NCBI RefSeq assembly: GCF_963678635.1
Contig: NC_087063.1
Span: forward strand, 43,354,759 to 43,418,758
From: Symsagittifera roscoffensis
Lineage: Eukaryota; Xenacoelomorpha; Acoela; Convolutidae
Length of the DNA stretch: 64,000 bases
Reading direction: 5' to 3'
Shown here: positions 35,060 to 48,164 of the stretch, in pieces
Numbering within the stretch: position 1 is the stretch's first letter
Layout: the number at the start of each line of letters is the position of its first letter
Program-made: the position numbers and the translations under genes
The notes under the pieces: generated by a model
Told to the model about the DNA's origin: nothing
Seen by the model: the letters and a program-made list of their open reading frames with translations, nothing else
The model's database searches: none

Positions 35060-38000
35060 TGTATGTTATCACAGTACAGCGTGTATACAATTTATTCACA
35101 ATGATTGATTATTAGTTGTAAGATATGAAGCTAGCACAGTCTGATGAGATCAATAAATTTAAAAAAATAGTGTACTCACTATTCAATCAAGAACAGTTAT
35201 TATTGATTGAAAACTAAAATTGAAGGAAGATGAAATACTTTCAATGAAAAACGTATGTGCTTTGTACTTTAGTTAGTCGCAATATAATAGTCGAACTTGT
35301 TTTTAAAGAAAGAGCTTTGCCTGTTCGGTGCCGCACCAAACAGACAATCCTTGAAGGCAGTAATTTTCTCAAGTGGGCGTCTATTTCACCCACCGAGTCC
35401 TGTGTTACCTATCTGCCTTCGGATTGTCCGAGCTAGACCTAATAAAATCCTCAAGGCAATCACTTTTCCAAAAAAAGATTTTGATTTCAATCCACACAAA
35501 TCAGTGCCAAACTCTTGTTCAATTTAGACTTAGTGTCACAAATATCCGGGTTTAGACCTGTTTTTTTTTCTGGTCTTTTTAAAAGGCAATTTCCCAGTGC
35601 AGTCACTGGATTCTAGCCTGACACTTAATAACCTAATATTCTTTACTATTTACTTTTCTTTTGTCTACTTTAGTTTTGACAAAATAGGACCCTTACGGAT
35701 TGACAAAACTAGGACCCTTCCGAATTGGCAAAAATAGTACCCTCCGGATTGGCAAAAACAGGACCCCTTTCGGATTGGCAAAATTGGGACCCCTCCGGAT
35801 TGGGACCCCTCCGGGATTGTAAAAATAGCTTTTCCGGGACTTTTAAAATTTTCACCCGATACCCTTCCAGATACGTTCTGCAATGCTATTATGCTGTAGG
35901 AAGTAACTAGGAAGGTAGTTTTTTCCGTCCCTAGACCCTTCCGGATCGAAGCTAAGCCTCTTATTTTGCTATTCTACTCAACTGTGAAGGGTCTTGTAAC
36001 TAGCCTAGATTCGACTCGACTTTGGTTTTCTGGGTTCCTTAGCCCTATCTTTTGGTCTAAAACAGCGTAGAATTGCCTTATTCAACCGTTACTACCCTTT
36101 GGTAGGGGTATAAGGGCTTTCCAAAACTTTTTTTACAAATTGTGAAGAGTCTACCTTCACGAATTAGTGAGTTTGCTAAAAACAATCTTCAAAAATTCTT
36201 ACGCTTACTTTTTCGAATCATTGAAGTTTTTATGAGTAAGCTCACCTGATTTTTGATGTAATGGTACCAAGATCAACTCGATCTGTCTGGTTGTTTCAAA
36301 TTTAACAACCAAAAAGTCTTTTTTCTAAAGTCAAAATTTTTTCTCTCTTATAGGTTCCACTTATTTCGCAAATCCAATCTTTTCTACCTAAAAGTTATTG
36401 ATCCGAGCTCAGAAGGTCTATACTCTTCTACTTCAATGTAACAGACCCAATCTAAAACGTTCCAACTGAAAAAATTTGCCAAAAGCAATGCTATTTGGAC
36501 CCTTCCGGATTGATGAATCCACTAAATCAAACACGTTAAGTTCGATTTCACTGGAACCCGGAAGGCTATCGGCAAACGGGTCTTAAAACCTGTCGATTCA
36601 CTAGTGACCGTTGTCCGAACAACAAACTTTTTACTGTCCTAATTCAAAAATTTTAAAAATTTATCTTATTTTGTAGCGTTTAGTTTTTTTGAAAAAAAAA
36701 AAGAAAATTCGGTTTTTGGTACCCAATTAGTTCCGACCACTTCTGAACTAAACTCAACCGGTTCTACCTGATAAACTAGTACAATTTTGATTTATATCAC
36801 TTATTTTGCGCTTTTTTCCGTTTCAAAAAATATCGATATCTCAAAAATCGCGATATGTGGGGGGGATCAAAATATCGTTATTTTGATCCTAAAAATTGGT
36901 CTGCTTACAGTGTGTTTCACTGAAAAACGGTATAGGAGTATAATTTTAGGCTGTAATAATAGTCAAACTAGTAATATTATACCCCTTCGGCTTTGTTCAA
37001 TAGCCGAATTAAGGTCCTTAACTCGGAAATTCGCAATTCGGTGAAGGGTCACCACAGTGCAGTCACTGTCAAGCACCACAAACGGGCCATAAATATGATC
37101 GTAACGATCCTGACTGATATAAATGCCTGTAACAACATTATATCTAACAACAACAAACGGGAGGGTCGGATCACATCTCGTCTGGGGTGATGATTTCTAC
37201 TGATTTTATACTTTTTTACTGTTTTTGGTTTTTTCGGCTTTTTATTTAATTTTTGTTTTTTCTTAGGTACTATGCTACTTTTTGTTTGGTTTCCTGTATG
37301 TATTTAAGTGTTTTTGGTCACGTACCACTCAGGATATAACGGGACAGCCAATCCCCCCACCCTTCCTGGTACGTGAATTTTCGGTCTTGACTAGGTTAAA
37401 AAGCTATTCATTGGAATCCGGAAGGCTTCCGCGTTCCGAACTATCCTTCCGCCCCGAGGGTTAGGGCCTTGTTATGAGCAACCGCTCGGCACGGAGTGCT
37501 CGTCAACGGTTCTGCCGGTCATGATGTTAAAAAAGAATAACACCCAGGAGCGCCATAAAAAACATTTATGTAACATTCGCCCGGAAGTACATATCGACGG
37601 AAAAAAAAGCTAGGTTCTAAAACGACTGGCTAGCGTCTAATCACAGCTCTGTTTCCGGCTTCGATCAGGACGCTCTAATTAACATAATTATATGCAAAAA
37701 TAGTGAGCTCATGGCTCCCCTGACCACGTATCCCCAGACCATATATAATACCATAGATAAAACATCAATTTACAATTGTTATTTACAAAATTTTAATTAC
37801 ATTTTGGTTCTAAACCATCACACTAAAAAATTAGCCAATCACAGTTGACCTCTAAATTACCATTATGATTAAAAAATTTTTAACCTCTAAAACAATCGCC
37901 CAAAAAATACACAGTGACGGAGCGTAGAAAAAGTATCTATTGACGACTGGCCGGCGTCAGTTACCTAAATTCTACTCGTTTTTCACCGTCTCGACCTAGC

Positions 38001-38565
38001 CAGTTGATTTTCTCGTCTGTTTCGGGCTAGGTAAAAAGTTACAGTTATTAGGCCATCAGTCAAACGATTTTTGATCAGCTTTCGTTAAATGCGTAGACAA
38101 CCAATTTGGATGTTCTTAATTCAATTCAAGACATCTCCAGGAAGCTAAACGTTTGTTGAAATAATGTTTAAGTTATTTCCCAACACCCTTCCTGGTTCTC
38201 GTGAATTGCTTTGTAACGATTGTAACTGCACAATCGTTACAACTCGTAGGTTTCTGACAATCCTATTCTTTGTTCAATCTCGATCAGTTTGACACGATTT
38301 CCAATGTTGTGGTTTTCACTGAGACTTATGTCGTTCTGTTTTCGCAGTTTCAGTTGGTGCGAAATGTAAAAAGGTTACGTGTCGTTCACGCCCAAATCGA
38401 AATTGTAAAAATTAGCATGTTAGGCAAAACTAACCCCTCCCGATTCGTCTAATTGTTCAATTAGCGTCACTATTCCATAAAACCCATATCATTTCTCTCG
38501 GTCAGATATTCCGATAAAAATTCGAATATGAAATTGCGTTTTGTATATTCTGGTCGAATGTCACA
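35060..38565 (-). repeat. Mosaic LTR shared by copies E1 and D
   Basis: On the minus strand it starts TGTGACATTCGACC at 38565 and ends AACATACA at 35060, about 3.5 kb, similar in length to the LTR of F. The part 35060-37740 is A/F-type; 37741-38565 is second-type, E-like, with the hairpin at 38211-38242. About 340 bp at 37750-38120 recur at 38840-39190. It stands between E1 ORF4 and D gag, as expected of an LTR shared by tandem elements. The CCGGA-rich cluster is at 35680-35830. Confidence 0.7.
38211..38242 (-). other. Covarying LTR hairpin (copy E1)
   Basis: TTGTAACGATTGT, a 6-base loop, then ACAATCGTTACAA: a perfect 13-bp stem of the second type at the same LTR position as in A and F. Confidence 0.7.
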
Positions 38566-39390
38566 AGTACAAGGGCTTCAGAGTTCCAAGTTTTCATGTT
38601 TTTAGATATCTTAGTTTTAGTTATTTATGAAGAAGCTGCAAGCACATTTTTTTAACTTTGTAATCAGAAGGTCAAAAGTATCGTAGTAACCGAAGTTACA
38701 GTCAGGAGTCACATTTTCCAGTCAAAATCCTCGGAATTTTCTAGATATGAAGAAATTTCTGCTAAAAAGTATTTTCAAACGTTTTCGCAACTATATACAC
38801 CGTCAGAATTTTTACAATAAAATAATCTGAATGACGATGAAACATCAATTTACAAATGTTATTTACAATAATTCACATACATTTTGGTTCTAAACCATTA
38901 CATTAAAAAATTAGCCAATCACAGTTGACCTCTAAAGTACTATTACGATTAAAAATTTTTTAACCACTGTAACATTCGCCCTAAAAATACACAGTGACGG
39001 TGTGTAGAAAAAGCACCCATTGAGTACTGGCCGGCGTCAGTTACCTAAATTCTACTCGTTTTTCACCGTCTCGACCTAGCCAGTTGATTTTCTGGTCTGT
39101 TTAGGGCTAAGTTAAAAGTTACCATTTTTAGGCCATCAGTCAAACTAATTTTGATCAGCCTTCGTTACATGCGAAGGCAACCACATAGCTGTGTCTCGGA
39201 TTCCCACACTACGTGATGGCTATTATAACACGGCTCGAGTGTCCTATTTTACCATATTTTTAGTGACGGTTATATACTAAAACCATTGGAGATGGATTGA
39301 CTCTTTCCTCTTTCTAGCTACTCATACTCTAAAATAACAAATAATACGGGTGTTAAATCAAATGTTTAGGACATCAGAGTAGCTAAAAAA
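38566..39390 (-). other. LTR-like sequence fused to ORF4 end (copy E1)
   Basis: Directly after ORF4 the sequence resembles an internal part of the LTR (TTTAGCTACTCTGATGTCC, the GGAGATGGATTGA segment, the GGCTAGGTCGAGACGG block). The usual 3' UTR is missing. Copy E2 has the same join at 43336-44160. No gene is seen. Confidence 0.55.
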
Positions 39391-41748
39391 TTAGTTTACT
39401 AAAAGCTGTTGTGAAGACACATTCCGTTCTAGGTCAGCTTGCAGGTCCTCTCTCTTTTCGGCTTCAGTAACACGAGGCGCTCCAGCTACTCGCTTCACCG
39501 CAGTGGTAATATCGTTCCTGTGCGTTAGGAAGGCTCTCTTATAGGCTCCCGGTCCTACATTTAGCTGGAAGGATTGATAAGCTTCCGTGTTCCTGGACAT
39601 ATGACGCTTCGCGTGCTCATACATCCACGACGTCATAACCGCACGGAACCAAGGCATCAACCTCTGCCTCGCATATATTCCCTCAATGGCTTTGGGTATC
39701 CTCAGAACCTTGCAGGTGGTTCCGAAAAGATCTAAACTGTTGTTCAATTTCACGTTACTCAGTTGCTCGGGTGTCGGCACAGCCGTCTCCTGCTCACTCG
39801 TGCCCGCGATGGCTTCTAACCATCTCACCGCCAGCATGGTACTAACCACCACAATCGACACTGGCTGGTTTTGCTCTGGCAGCCCCGTGGAGTACAACTC
39901 CTCCACATCCCATACTAACACCAGATTCCCGCGTTTGGGGTACCATAACGTCTGCGCCAGGCAGTAACAAGGATACTCCCCCTGGGTCATTAAGATGTTC
40001 CTTCGGGTTCGGTAACTTGAAGCTCCTAATAACAGTTCCACTTCTGTCATAGTCCGATGTAAGTAGTCTTTTTCATCAATGGTGGGGAATTCGGTGGGTA
40101 ACACTCCGCTCGCCTTCTTCTTCTGGAATTCACTAACATTACCGTCACTCAACCTCATGAAATTCTCACCCACTACGTCCTGCAACTCGCCTTCAGATCT
40201 CTTCGGGTCGGCCCGAATGATATTCGTCAGTAAATCATATGACTTCTCCGACATCCTGGCCAACCTCACGCGTTTTGGTATAGAGAAGAGTTGGTCGACA
40301 ACACCTGCTGCGTCCTCGCATCCATCACCACCATGTGCGTGGGGTATTTACTATTGTAATATGGTGCGGAGCTCGAACCCACCAGATATTTCGAACCAGT
40401 AGGTCTATGAAATGCCTCACTGTCTCTCAAATTCATCCCGTTTTTTAGAGCCTCTCGCCAGCCTCCAATTTTCGGCTCCGTCTGCAATGCTCCAGGGAAC
40501 TCTTCTACACTTACGGACGTAACCAGCCCGTGGGCACGCTCCAGGCGTTCCAACGATTCGATCGAGCTTGTCATGCTGTAATATCCTAAAGCAGTGATCA
40601 ATTTCACTTCCGTTACTCCGTGACAATCCGCAATCAATTCCATTTCACTTTTGTCCGACATGCTCAACCTCCCATACAATTGAGCTAGTTGGCGATGTTG
40701 CTCACTCAGCGTGTTCAGACAATGGCCCGTACCAAGCACGTGCCCTTCCATTCTACAACTGGAAGCTAGACAGGTGCCCTCTCTCAACCAATCACTCGAA
40801 GAACTTTCCTCGGACGGTTCCGTGGATTGTCTGCAATTCAGATTTCAGGGCCAGCAGATGTTGCATAATGGCCAAATCAAGTAGGCTCGCGTCATCATCC
40901 AAATCCAATGCGTCATCTGCCGTCATACCTCAGATTGAACGAGCGTTCGGGTGTGGACACCATGAAGGCTTCATGAGCTCCCACATGGTTATTAAGCTGG
41001 TTTTTAAGGGACCGTCCCAGGAACTACATTCAAAGCTCACTTGCCCCATTAGCTCGGGTACCGAGGGTTCGACCACTCTCTCCTCCAAAATAATTCCCAG
41101 CTTGGGTTGTTCCACCATCAGCATGCCAGTTTCCTTGACTTGCTCGACCCAGAAATCAAGTATTATGACCTGCTCGTAGTCAAAATATGCCTCCCTGACT
41201 CCCTCGTCCACAAAGGGATTGTACACCATCCCTGGTATGCCTGACTTATATTGGAATGATTTCAGCTTCACCGGGTTTGCATAATCCTTCTGTTCCCTGA
41301 CTGCCTCAACTGACTCACGGCTCACCTTCAACTCCTTGTAGGAGTGTCTTCTCACTTCCTCCAGCCTGCGTTAGCTTTCTTTGTCGTTAGTGTCTTTACT
41401 CGGTATGAGCAGCGGCATGTCCTGATATAGCTCCAGGAGAGCCCTCAGAAAAATTCGATCACGATCAACTCCCCCTAGCCGAATGGTTTTTACACATTCT
41501 TCCAACACAGGAATGCGGATGCGATCCACCACGAACCTCACAAAGCAAAGGGCATCTTTGCGCTTGGCCAAGGCTATCGCGGAATCGTCTCTACTAATCA
41601 ACACTCGCAGGACTTCCATCAGTTCCAGCTCCTGCTACTTCGATTTTGAGTCCTTATTGGCCTCATACACCGATCTCTTGACTCCCATAAGGCACCAGGC
41701 CAGTCGCACTTGCAAGTCAATTCTTGCACATGGGTAGCATTAAGTTCG
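39391..41748 (-). pseudogene. ORF4, C-terminal half (copy E1, diverged)
   Basis: It begins near 41740, equivalent to about 7258 in copy A (LQVRLAWCLMG). Readable pieces are 41619-41371, 41355-40930, 40787-40266 and 40269-39391. Conserved stretches with A include RKDALCFVRF, FDYEQVIIL, LMKPSWCP, LIADCHG, HMVVMDA, CYCLAQTLWYPKRGNLVL and AFLTHRN. Roughly half of the residues agree with A by eye. Breaks are a TAA at 41371, a stop near 40928, a TGA near 40795 and frame changes. It ends QQLLVN, lacking the Cys-rich tail of A and B. Confidence 0.7.
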
Positions 41749-43335
41749 TACACATGGGTTGCGCAAATTAGCATTAACGTGCTTAATTACTCAAATAACC
41801 CTACAGTACAAGCACCACAAACGGGCCACAAATTTGATCGTAACGATCCTGACTGATATAAATGCAAGTAACAACATTATATCTAACAAAAACAAACGGG
41901 ACGGTCGGATCACATCTAGTCTGGGGGGGATGATTGCTACTGATTTTAATTTTTTTTATACTGTTTTTGGTTTTTTCGGTTATTTATTTGTTTTTTGTTT
42001 TTTCTTAGGTACTATGCTACTTTTTGTTTGGTTTCCTGTATGTCTTCAAGTGTTTTTGGTCACGTAACACTCAGGATATGACGGGACAGCCAATCCCCCC
42101 ACCCTTCCTGGTACGTGAATTTTCGGTCTTGACTAGGTTAAAAAGCTATTCATGGTAATCCGGAAGGCTTCCGCGTTCCGGACTACCCTTCCGCCCCGGT
42201 GGTTAGGGCGTTGTTATGAGCATCTGCTCGGCGTGGAATGCTCATTAAGGGTTCTGCCGGTCATGATGTTGAAAAAGAATAACACCCAGGAGCGCCATAA
42301 AAAACATCTATCTAACATTCGTCCGAAAGTACTTATCGACGGAAAATAAAGCTAGGTTCTAAAACGACTGGCCAGCGTCTAAACACAGCTCTACATGCTT
42401 TTCACCGTCTCTGCCAAAGCCAGTTCTTTTGGTGGTCTTTCTAAAATCGAATCGACAAAAAAACGTTACTGTTTCCGGCTTCGATCAGAACACTCTACTT
42501 AACATAATCATATGCAAAAATAGTGAGCTCATAGCTGAGCTCAGATCATCGTATCTCCAGACACGAGGTCACTCCTAAAAACAAGGCTACTACTTAGTTA
42601 CTATATTACTATTGTTTTTGTTCAGTAGATAAAATTCATCATCTCCATCGAAGATGGATCAACCCTCTCCCTCAACTCCTAGCTTCTCATCTTAGCAGAA
42701 TGAATTCAGATGTAATTAAATTCAATTCAGGACATAATAGGGAAGCTAAAAATTTATATAAGTTAATAAAAGTTCCAGTTCCATAATCTGAAAACGAATT
42801 TGGATGTTCTTAATTCAATTCAAGACATCTCCAGGAAGCTAAACGTTTGTTGAAATAATATTTAAGTTATCTCCCGAGACCCTTGCGGATTCTGGAATCC
42901 GGAGAAATAACGTTTTTATTTCTTTCCTGAAGGCTGGACACGTCGTCCCAACACCCTTCCTGGTTCTCGTGAATTGCTTTGTAACGATTGTAACTCAACA
43001 ATCGTTACAACTCGGAATGGTTTCTGACAATCCTTTTCTTTGTTCAACCTCGATCAGTTTGACGCGATTTCCGTTGTTGTTGTTTTCACTGAGACTTCTG
43101 TCCTTCTGTTTTCGCAGTTTCAGTTGGTGCGAAATATAAAAAGGTTACGTGTCGTTCACGCCCAAATCGAAATTGTAAAAAATAGCATGTTAGTAAAAAC
43201 TAACCCCTCCCGATTCGTCTGGTTGTTCAATTAGCGTCACTAATCCATAAAAACCATATCAATTCTCTCGGTCAGATGTTCCGATAAAAATTCGAATATG
43301 AAATTGCGTTTTGTATATTCTGGTCAAATGTCACA
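41749..43335 (-). repeat. LTR fragment of copy E2
   Basis: It starts TGTGACATTTGACC at 43335 and is cut near 41750, where ORF4 of E1 begins. It is a mosaic: second-type sequence from 43335 to about 42781, then A/F-type sequence that repeats the region around AGCTTC...GGACAT already passed. The hairpin lies at 42979-43010. Confidence 0.7.
42979..43010 (-). other. Covarying LTR hairpin (copy E2)
   Basis: TTGTAACGATTGT, loop AACTCA, then ACAATCGTTACAA: a perfect 13-bp stem. The loop differs from E1 while the stem is identical. Confidence 0.7.
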
Positions 43336-44160
43336 AGTACAAGGCCTTCAGAGTTTTCAAGTTTTTAGATATCTTAGTTTTATGAATTTATGCAGAAGTT
43401 GCAAGCACATTTTTTTTACATTGTAATCAGAAGGTCAAAAGTATCGTAGTAGCCGAAGTTGCAGTCAGGAGTCACATTTTCCAGTCAAAATTCTCGGAAT
43501 TTTCTAGATATGAAGAAATTTCAGCTAAAAAGTATTTTTCAAACAATTTCGCAACTATGTACATCGTCAGAATTTTTACAATAAATTAATCTAGATGACG
43601 ATAAAACATCAATTTACAAATGTTATTTACAATAATTCATATACATTTTGGTTCTAAACCATCACATTAAAAAATTAGCCAATCACAGTCGACCTCTAAA
43701 GTACTATTACGATTAAAAAAATTTTAACCTCTAAAACATTCGCCCAAAAAATACACAGTGACGAAGAGTAGAAAAAGCTTCCATTGACGACTGGCCGGCG
43801 TCAGTTATCTAAATTCTACTCGCTTTTCACCGTCTCGAACTAGCCAGTTGATTTTCTGGTATGTTTAGGGTTAAGTAAAAAGTTACCATTTTTAGACCAT
43901 CAGTCAAACTACTTTTGATCAGCTTTCGTTACATGCAAAGACAACCACATAGCTGGGTCTCGGATCCCCCACTGCGTGATTGCTATTAAAACACGGCTCG
44001 AGTGTCCTATTTTACTATATTTTTTGTGACAGTTATATACTAAAACCATTGGAGATGGATTGATCCTTTCCTCTTTCTAGCTACTCATACTCTAAAATAA
44101 CAAAATATACCGGTGTTAATTAAATTGTTTAGGACATCAGAGTAGCTAAAAAGTTAGTTT
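43336..44160 (-). other. LTR-like sequence after ORF4 (copy E2)
   Basis: Counterpart of 38566-39390, nearly identical in layout, with the same ORF4-LTR junction. No gene is seen. Confidence 0.55.
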
Positions 44161-47100
44161 ACTAAAAGCTGTTGTGCAGACACAGGCTCACATTCCGTTA
44201 TAGGTCAGCTTGCAGGAACTCTCTTTTTTCGGCTTCAGTAACATGAGGCGCTACAGCTACTCGCTTCACCGCAGTGGTAACAGCGTTCCTGTGCGTTAGG
44301 AAGGCTCTCTTATAGGCTCCCGGTCCTACATTTAGCTGGAAGGATTGATAAGCTTCCGTGTTCCTGGACATATGGCGCTTCGCGCGCTCATACATCCATG
44401 ACGTCATAACCGCACGGAACCAAGGCATCAACTTCTGCCTTGCATATATTCTCTCAATGGCTCTGGGTATCCTCAGAACCTTGCAGGTGGTTCCGAAAAG
44501 ATCTAAGCTGTTGTTCAATTTCACGTTACTCAGTTGCTCGGGTGTCGGCACAGCCGTCTCCTGCTCACTCGTGCCCGCGTTGGCTTCTAACCATCTCACC
44601 GCCAGCATGGTACTTACCACCACAATCGACACTGGCTGGTTTTGCTCCGGCAGCCCCATGGAGTACAACTCCTCTACGTCCCATACTTACACCAGATTCC
44701 CGCGTTTGGGGTACAATAACGTCTGCGCCAGGCAGTAGCAAGGATACTCCCCATGGGTCATTAAGATGTTCCTTCGGGTTCGGTAACTTGAAGCTCCTAA
44801 TAACAGTTCCACTTCTGTCATAGTCCGATGTAAGTAGTCTTTTTCATCAATGGTGGGGAATTCGTTGGGTAACACTCCGCTCGCCTTCTTCTTATGGAAT
44901 TCATTCACATTACCCTCACTCAACCTCATGAAATTCTCACAAACTACGTCCTGCAACTCGCCTTCAGATCTCTTCGGGTCGGCCTGAATCATCTTCGTCA
45001 GTAAATCATATGACCTCTCCGACATTCTGGCCAACCTCACGCATTTTGGTACAGAGAAGAGTTGGTCGACAACACCTGCTGCGTCCTCTCATCCATCACC
45101 ACCATGTGCGTGGGGTATTTACTATTTTAATATGGTGCGGAGCTCGAACCCACCAGATATTTCGAACCAGTAGGTCTATGAAATGCCTCACTGTCTCTCA
45201 AATTCAACCGGTTTTTTAGAGCTTCTCGCCAGCCTCCAATTTTCTGCTCCGTCTGCAATTCCATCAATTCCCTTTCACTTTTGTCCGACATGCTTAACCT
45301 CCCATACAATTGAGCTAGTTGGCGATGTTGCTCACTCAGCGTGTTCAGACAATGGCCCGTACCAAGCACGTGTCCTTCCATTCTACAACTGGAAGCTAGA
45401 CAGGTGCCCTGTCTCAACCAATCACTCGAAGAACTTCCCTCGGACAGTTCCGTGGTTTTTCTGCCATTCAGCTTTCAGGGCCAGCAGATTTTGTATAATG
45501 GCCAAACTAGTAGACTCCCGTCATCATCCAAATCCAATGCGTCATCTGCCGTCATATCTCAGATTGAACCGGCGTTCGGGTGTGGACACCATGAAGGCTT
45601 CATGAGCTCCCACATGGTTACTAAGCTGGTTTTTAAGGGACCGTATCATGAACTACATCCAAAGCTCACTTGCCCCATTAGCTCGGGAACCGAGGGTTCG
45701 ACCACTCTCTCCTCCAAAATAATTCCCAGTTTGGGTTGTTCCACCATCAGCATGCCAGTTTCCTTGACTTGCTCGACCCAGAAATCAAGTATTATGACCT
45801 GCTCGTAGTCAAAATATGCCTCCCTGACTCCCTCGTCCACAAAGGGGTTGTACGCCATCCCTGGTATGCCTGACATATATTGGAATGATTTCAGCTTTCC
45901 CGGGGTTCCATAATCCTTCTGCTCCCTGACTGCCTCAACTGACTCACGGCTCACTTTCAATCCTTGTAGGAGTGTCTTCTCACTTCCTCCAGCCTGCGTT
46001 AGCTTTCTTTGTCGTTAGTTTCCTTACTCGGTATGAGCAGCGGCATGTCCTGATATAGCTCCAGGAGAGCCCTCAGAAAAATTTGACCACGATCAAATCC
46101 CCCTAGCCGAATGTTACACATTCTTCCAACACAGGAATGGGGATGCGATCCACCACGAACCTCACAAAGCAAAGGGCATCTTTGCGCTTGGCCAAGGCTA
46201 TCGCGGAATCGTCTCTTCTAATCGTTACTCGCAGGACTTCCATCAGTTCCAGCTTCTGCTACTTCGATTTTGAGTCCTTATTGGCCTCATACTCCGATCT
46301 CTTGACTCCCATTAGGCACCAGGCCAGTCGCTCTTGCAAGTCAGTTCTTGCACATGGGTAGGCCAGGTACGCTGCCAACGTCGCAGGTGCATGCATGGTC
46401 TCAACGAAGTATCTCTGGACGGCCGCCCTCAAGATATTTCTAACAATTTTTCCAGCTCGATTTCATTTGCCTCCGAGGACATCACGGTGTTATATTCGTT
46501 CCGATTCAGATTAGAGTCCTCCATCAGTTCCTTGAAGTACTCCTGCATGGCGTGCTTTTCGCTCCAGGCCATCAAGTGCCCTCTCGCTGACTTTCTCGCC
46601 TTGAGCATCTCCACATAACCCCCGGCGGGATCCCCCATGTGGACTGAGTAGGGTACTGTGATCCGACTGTACTCGACCACGCCGAGTTGTCCCTCCAGTT
46701 TCATCCGGGCCATGTTCGTCCGCGAGGGTTTGTAGTCATCGAGCCCTTAAGATCCACACTGACTGATGACCTCCATATCAAGCTTTGTTTCCGCCAAGGT
46801 CCGTGCACTTTTCTTCGACCTCGTGGCTGTTGAGGTCAAACCTGCCAATATAATAGGCGGTATCAGGTTTTCTTTCTCTCCCCCGGCCGACGCCGCACCA
46901 TCTCCTTGTCCACTCTCACTCGTACGAGCTATTTTTGCCAACGAGGCCACTACTGCATTCGTTTCGACTTCACTACTTTCTGATTAACTATCTTGCTTCC
47001 TATTCTCCCTTCAATCTCTTCAGCCCTTTCTTGGCTCACTTGACGGGTAGTTTCCTCATGATCTGACGATCGTCGGCACTGTCCTTTGTAACTCATTGGC

Positions 47101-48140
47101 ACTGTCCTTTGTAACTGATTCGATCAGAACGTCAGACCCTGCGGAGCTCATTATCTTCCCTAGAACCTCGCGCTTGATGGGTTGGTTCAACCCCACCTTC
47201 CTTACGGACTTTGTCTCGTATCTGCGTATCACGTCCCATGTTCTTTCCATGAAGGTCACTCGATTCCAGTTTTTTCCCGCTTTCCGTTCAAGTTCGCTCT
47301 GGTATCTCTCCCATTCCTCTTCAGGCAACGTGCTCACGAGGAATACCCTCAATGTTTCGTCGATTCTTCTCCTCCTACGTGACTCATGGAGCAGTTTGTG
47401 TGTATCCCTACTCCGGTAGTCCACCGCCAGGCCTATCATCGGATCCACTGGGGACAGACTGGCTGGCGCCTCCCTCGTAGCGGACATGAAAGACAGTGGT
47501 GTCATCAACAATAGCCGTCCATCGACTTCCCCGTCGTCGTCGCCGCCTTCACTAAATTGATATTCCAGCAAGTCCCTTTCTAACGCACCTAAGTCCAGTC
47601 ACTTGACTTGTCTTTTTTCCCTCCATAGGGTCGTCATCCTGGTATATCTGATCATCGTCATTAGTTTCTGGTCTCGGTCCAGGTCCCGAAGTGCCTTGGC
47701 GCATATCCATGCGCTAGTCTGGCCTTGCCGGTGCGGTCAGGTCCCCTGCGTGGTAGAACAACTCGTAGTTCACCAGGAACTCCAACGACTCGTCGCCATG
47801 TGGCGCCAGCCCGTCGACCGTCATGTATGTGCATCCCCTAAGTTCCTTTGGCACCTTCAACAACACCACTATCACCTCTCCTGGCCACTTCAATCGTCAG
47901 CCAGTGTGTACACATTACTCCACACGTCGGAGGAACCGTCGGGTTTTCTCGAGGGTGGTGCTTTAATCTTCATTCGGCTCCATGCATCAGGGAAACTGAA
48001 GTCAAAGGCGTGCATCGCCCCAACATTCCAACTGATGATGCGCGCTCCATCCCTTCACGTCATTTCCGCATTCTCTCTTCCGCGTCACGGGCGGCTCCAA
48101 TACGGGGGGCAACAACAGGAGACGTGACTCCCAGCAGCAT
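44161..48140 (-). pseudogene. ORF4 (copy E2, diverged, whole length)
   Basis: The ATG at 48140 opens the MLLG start also seen at 5388 in copy A. The N-terminal part (48140-47600) is heavily broken. Pieces then follow at 47571-47056 (LPEEEWERYQSE, matching LPEEEWEVHHRD of A), 46950-46747 (LIPPIILAGLTST), 46713-46429 (DPAGGYVEMLK), 45960-45646, 45417-45127, 45040-44687 and 44668-44198. A deletion removes LIADCHG to the SVEEFPG region near 45262. The Cys in TGHCLNTL and the HMVVMD motif remain. Confidence 0.65.
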
Positions 48141-48164
48141 CCTCCTTATCGGCGGGTATTGAGG

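Larger units (their letters stand above)
31034..37740 (-). mobile_element. Copy D: LTR, gag and pol to RNase H
   Basis: From its LTR (A/F type, 35060-37740) through leader, gag and protease to RT and part of RNase H, cut at 31034. Gag is interrupted by a foreign segment (33637-34200), and the gag-protease joint is deleted. The LTR continues at 37741 into second-type LTR sequence adjoining copy E1. Confidence 0.8.
37741..41748 (-). mobile_element. Copy E1: diverged subfamily, 3' fragment
   Basis: It contains the last half of ORF4, LTR-like sequence joined directly to it, and the start of a second-type LTR. It is nearly a repeat of E2 (from about 46350 down to 42781), which suggests tandem duplication or two descendants of one defective parent. 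Confidence 0.75.

Noticed and set aside
47603-48162. Plus-strand frames of 100-170 codons here
   Set aside because: They lie opposite the decayed ORF4 start of E2, which aligns to copy A on the minus strand; no independent support.
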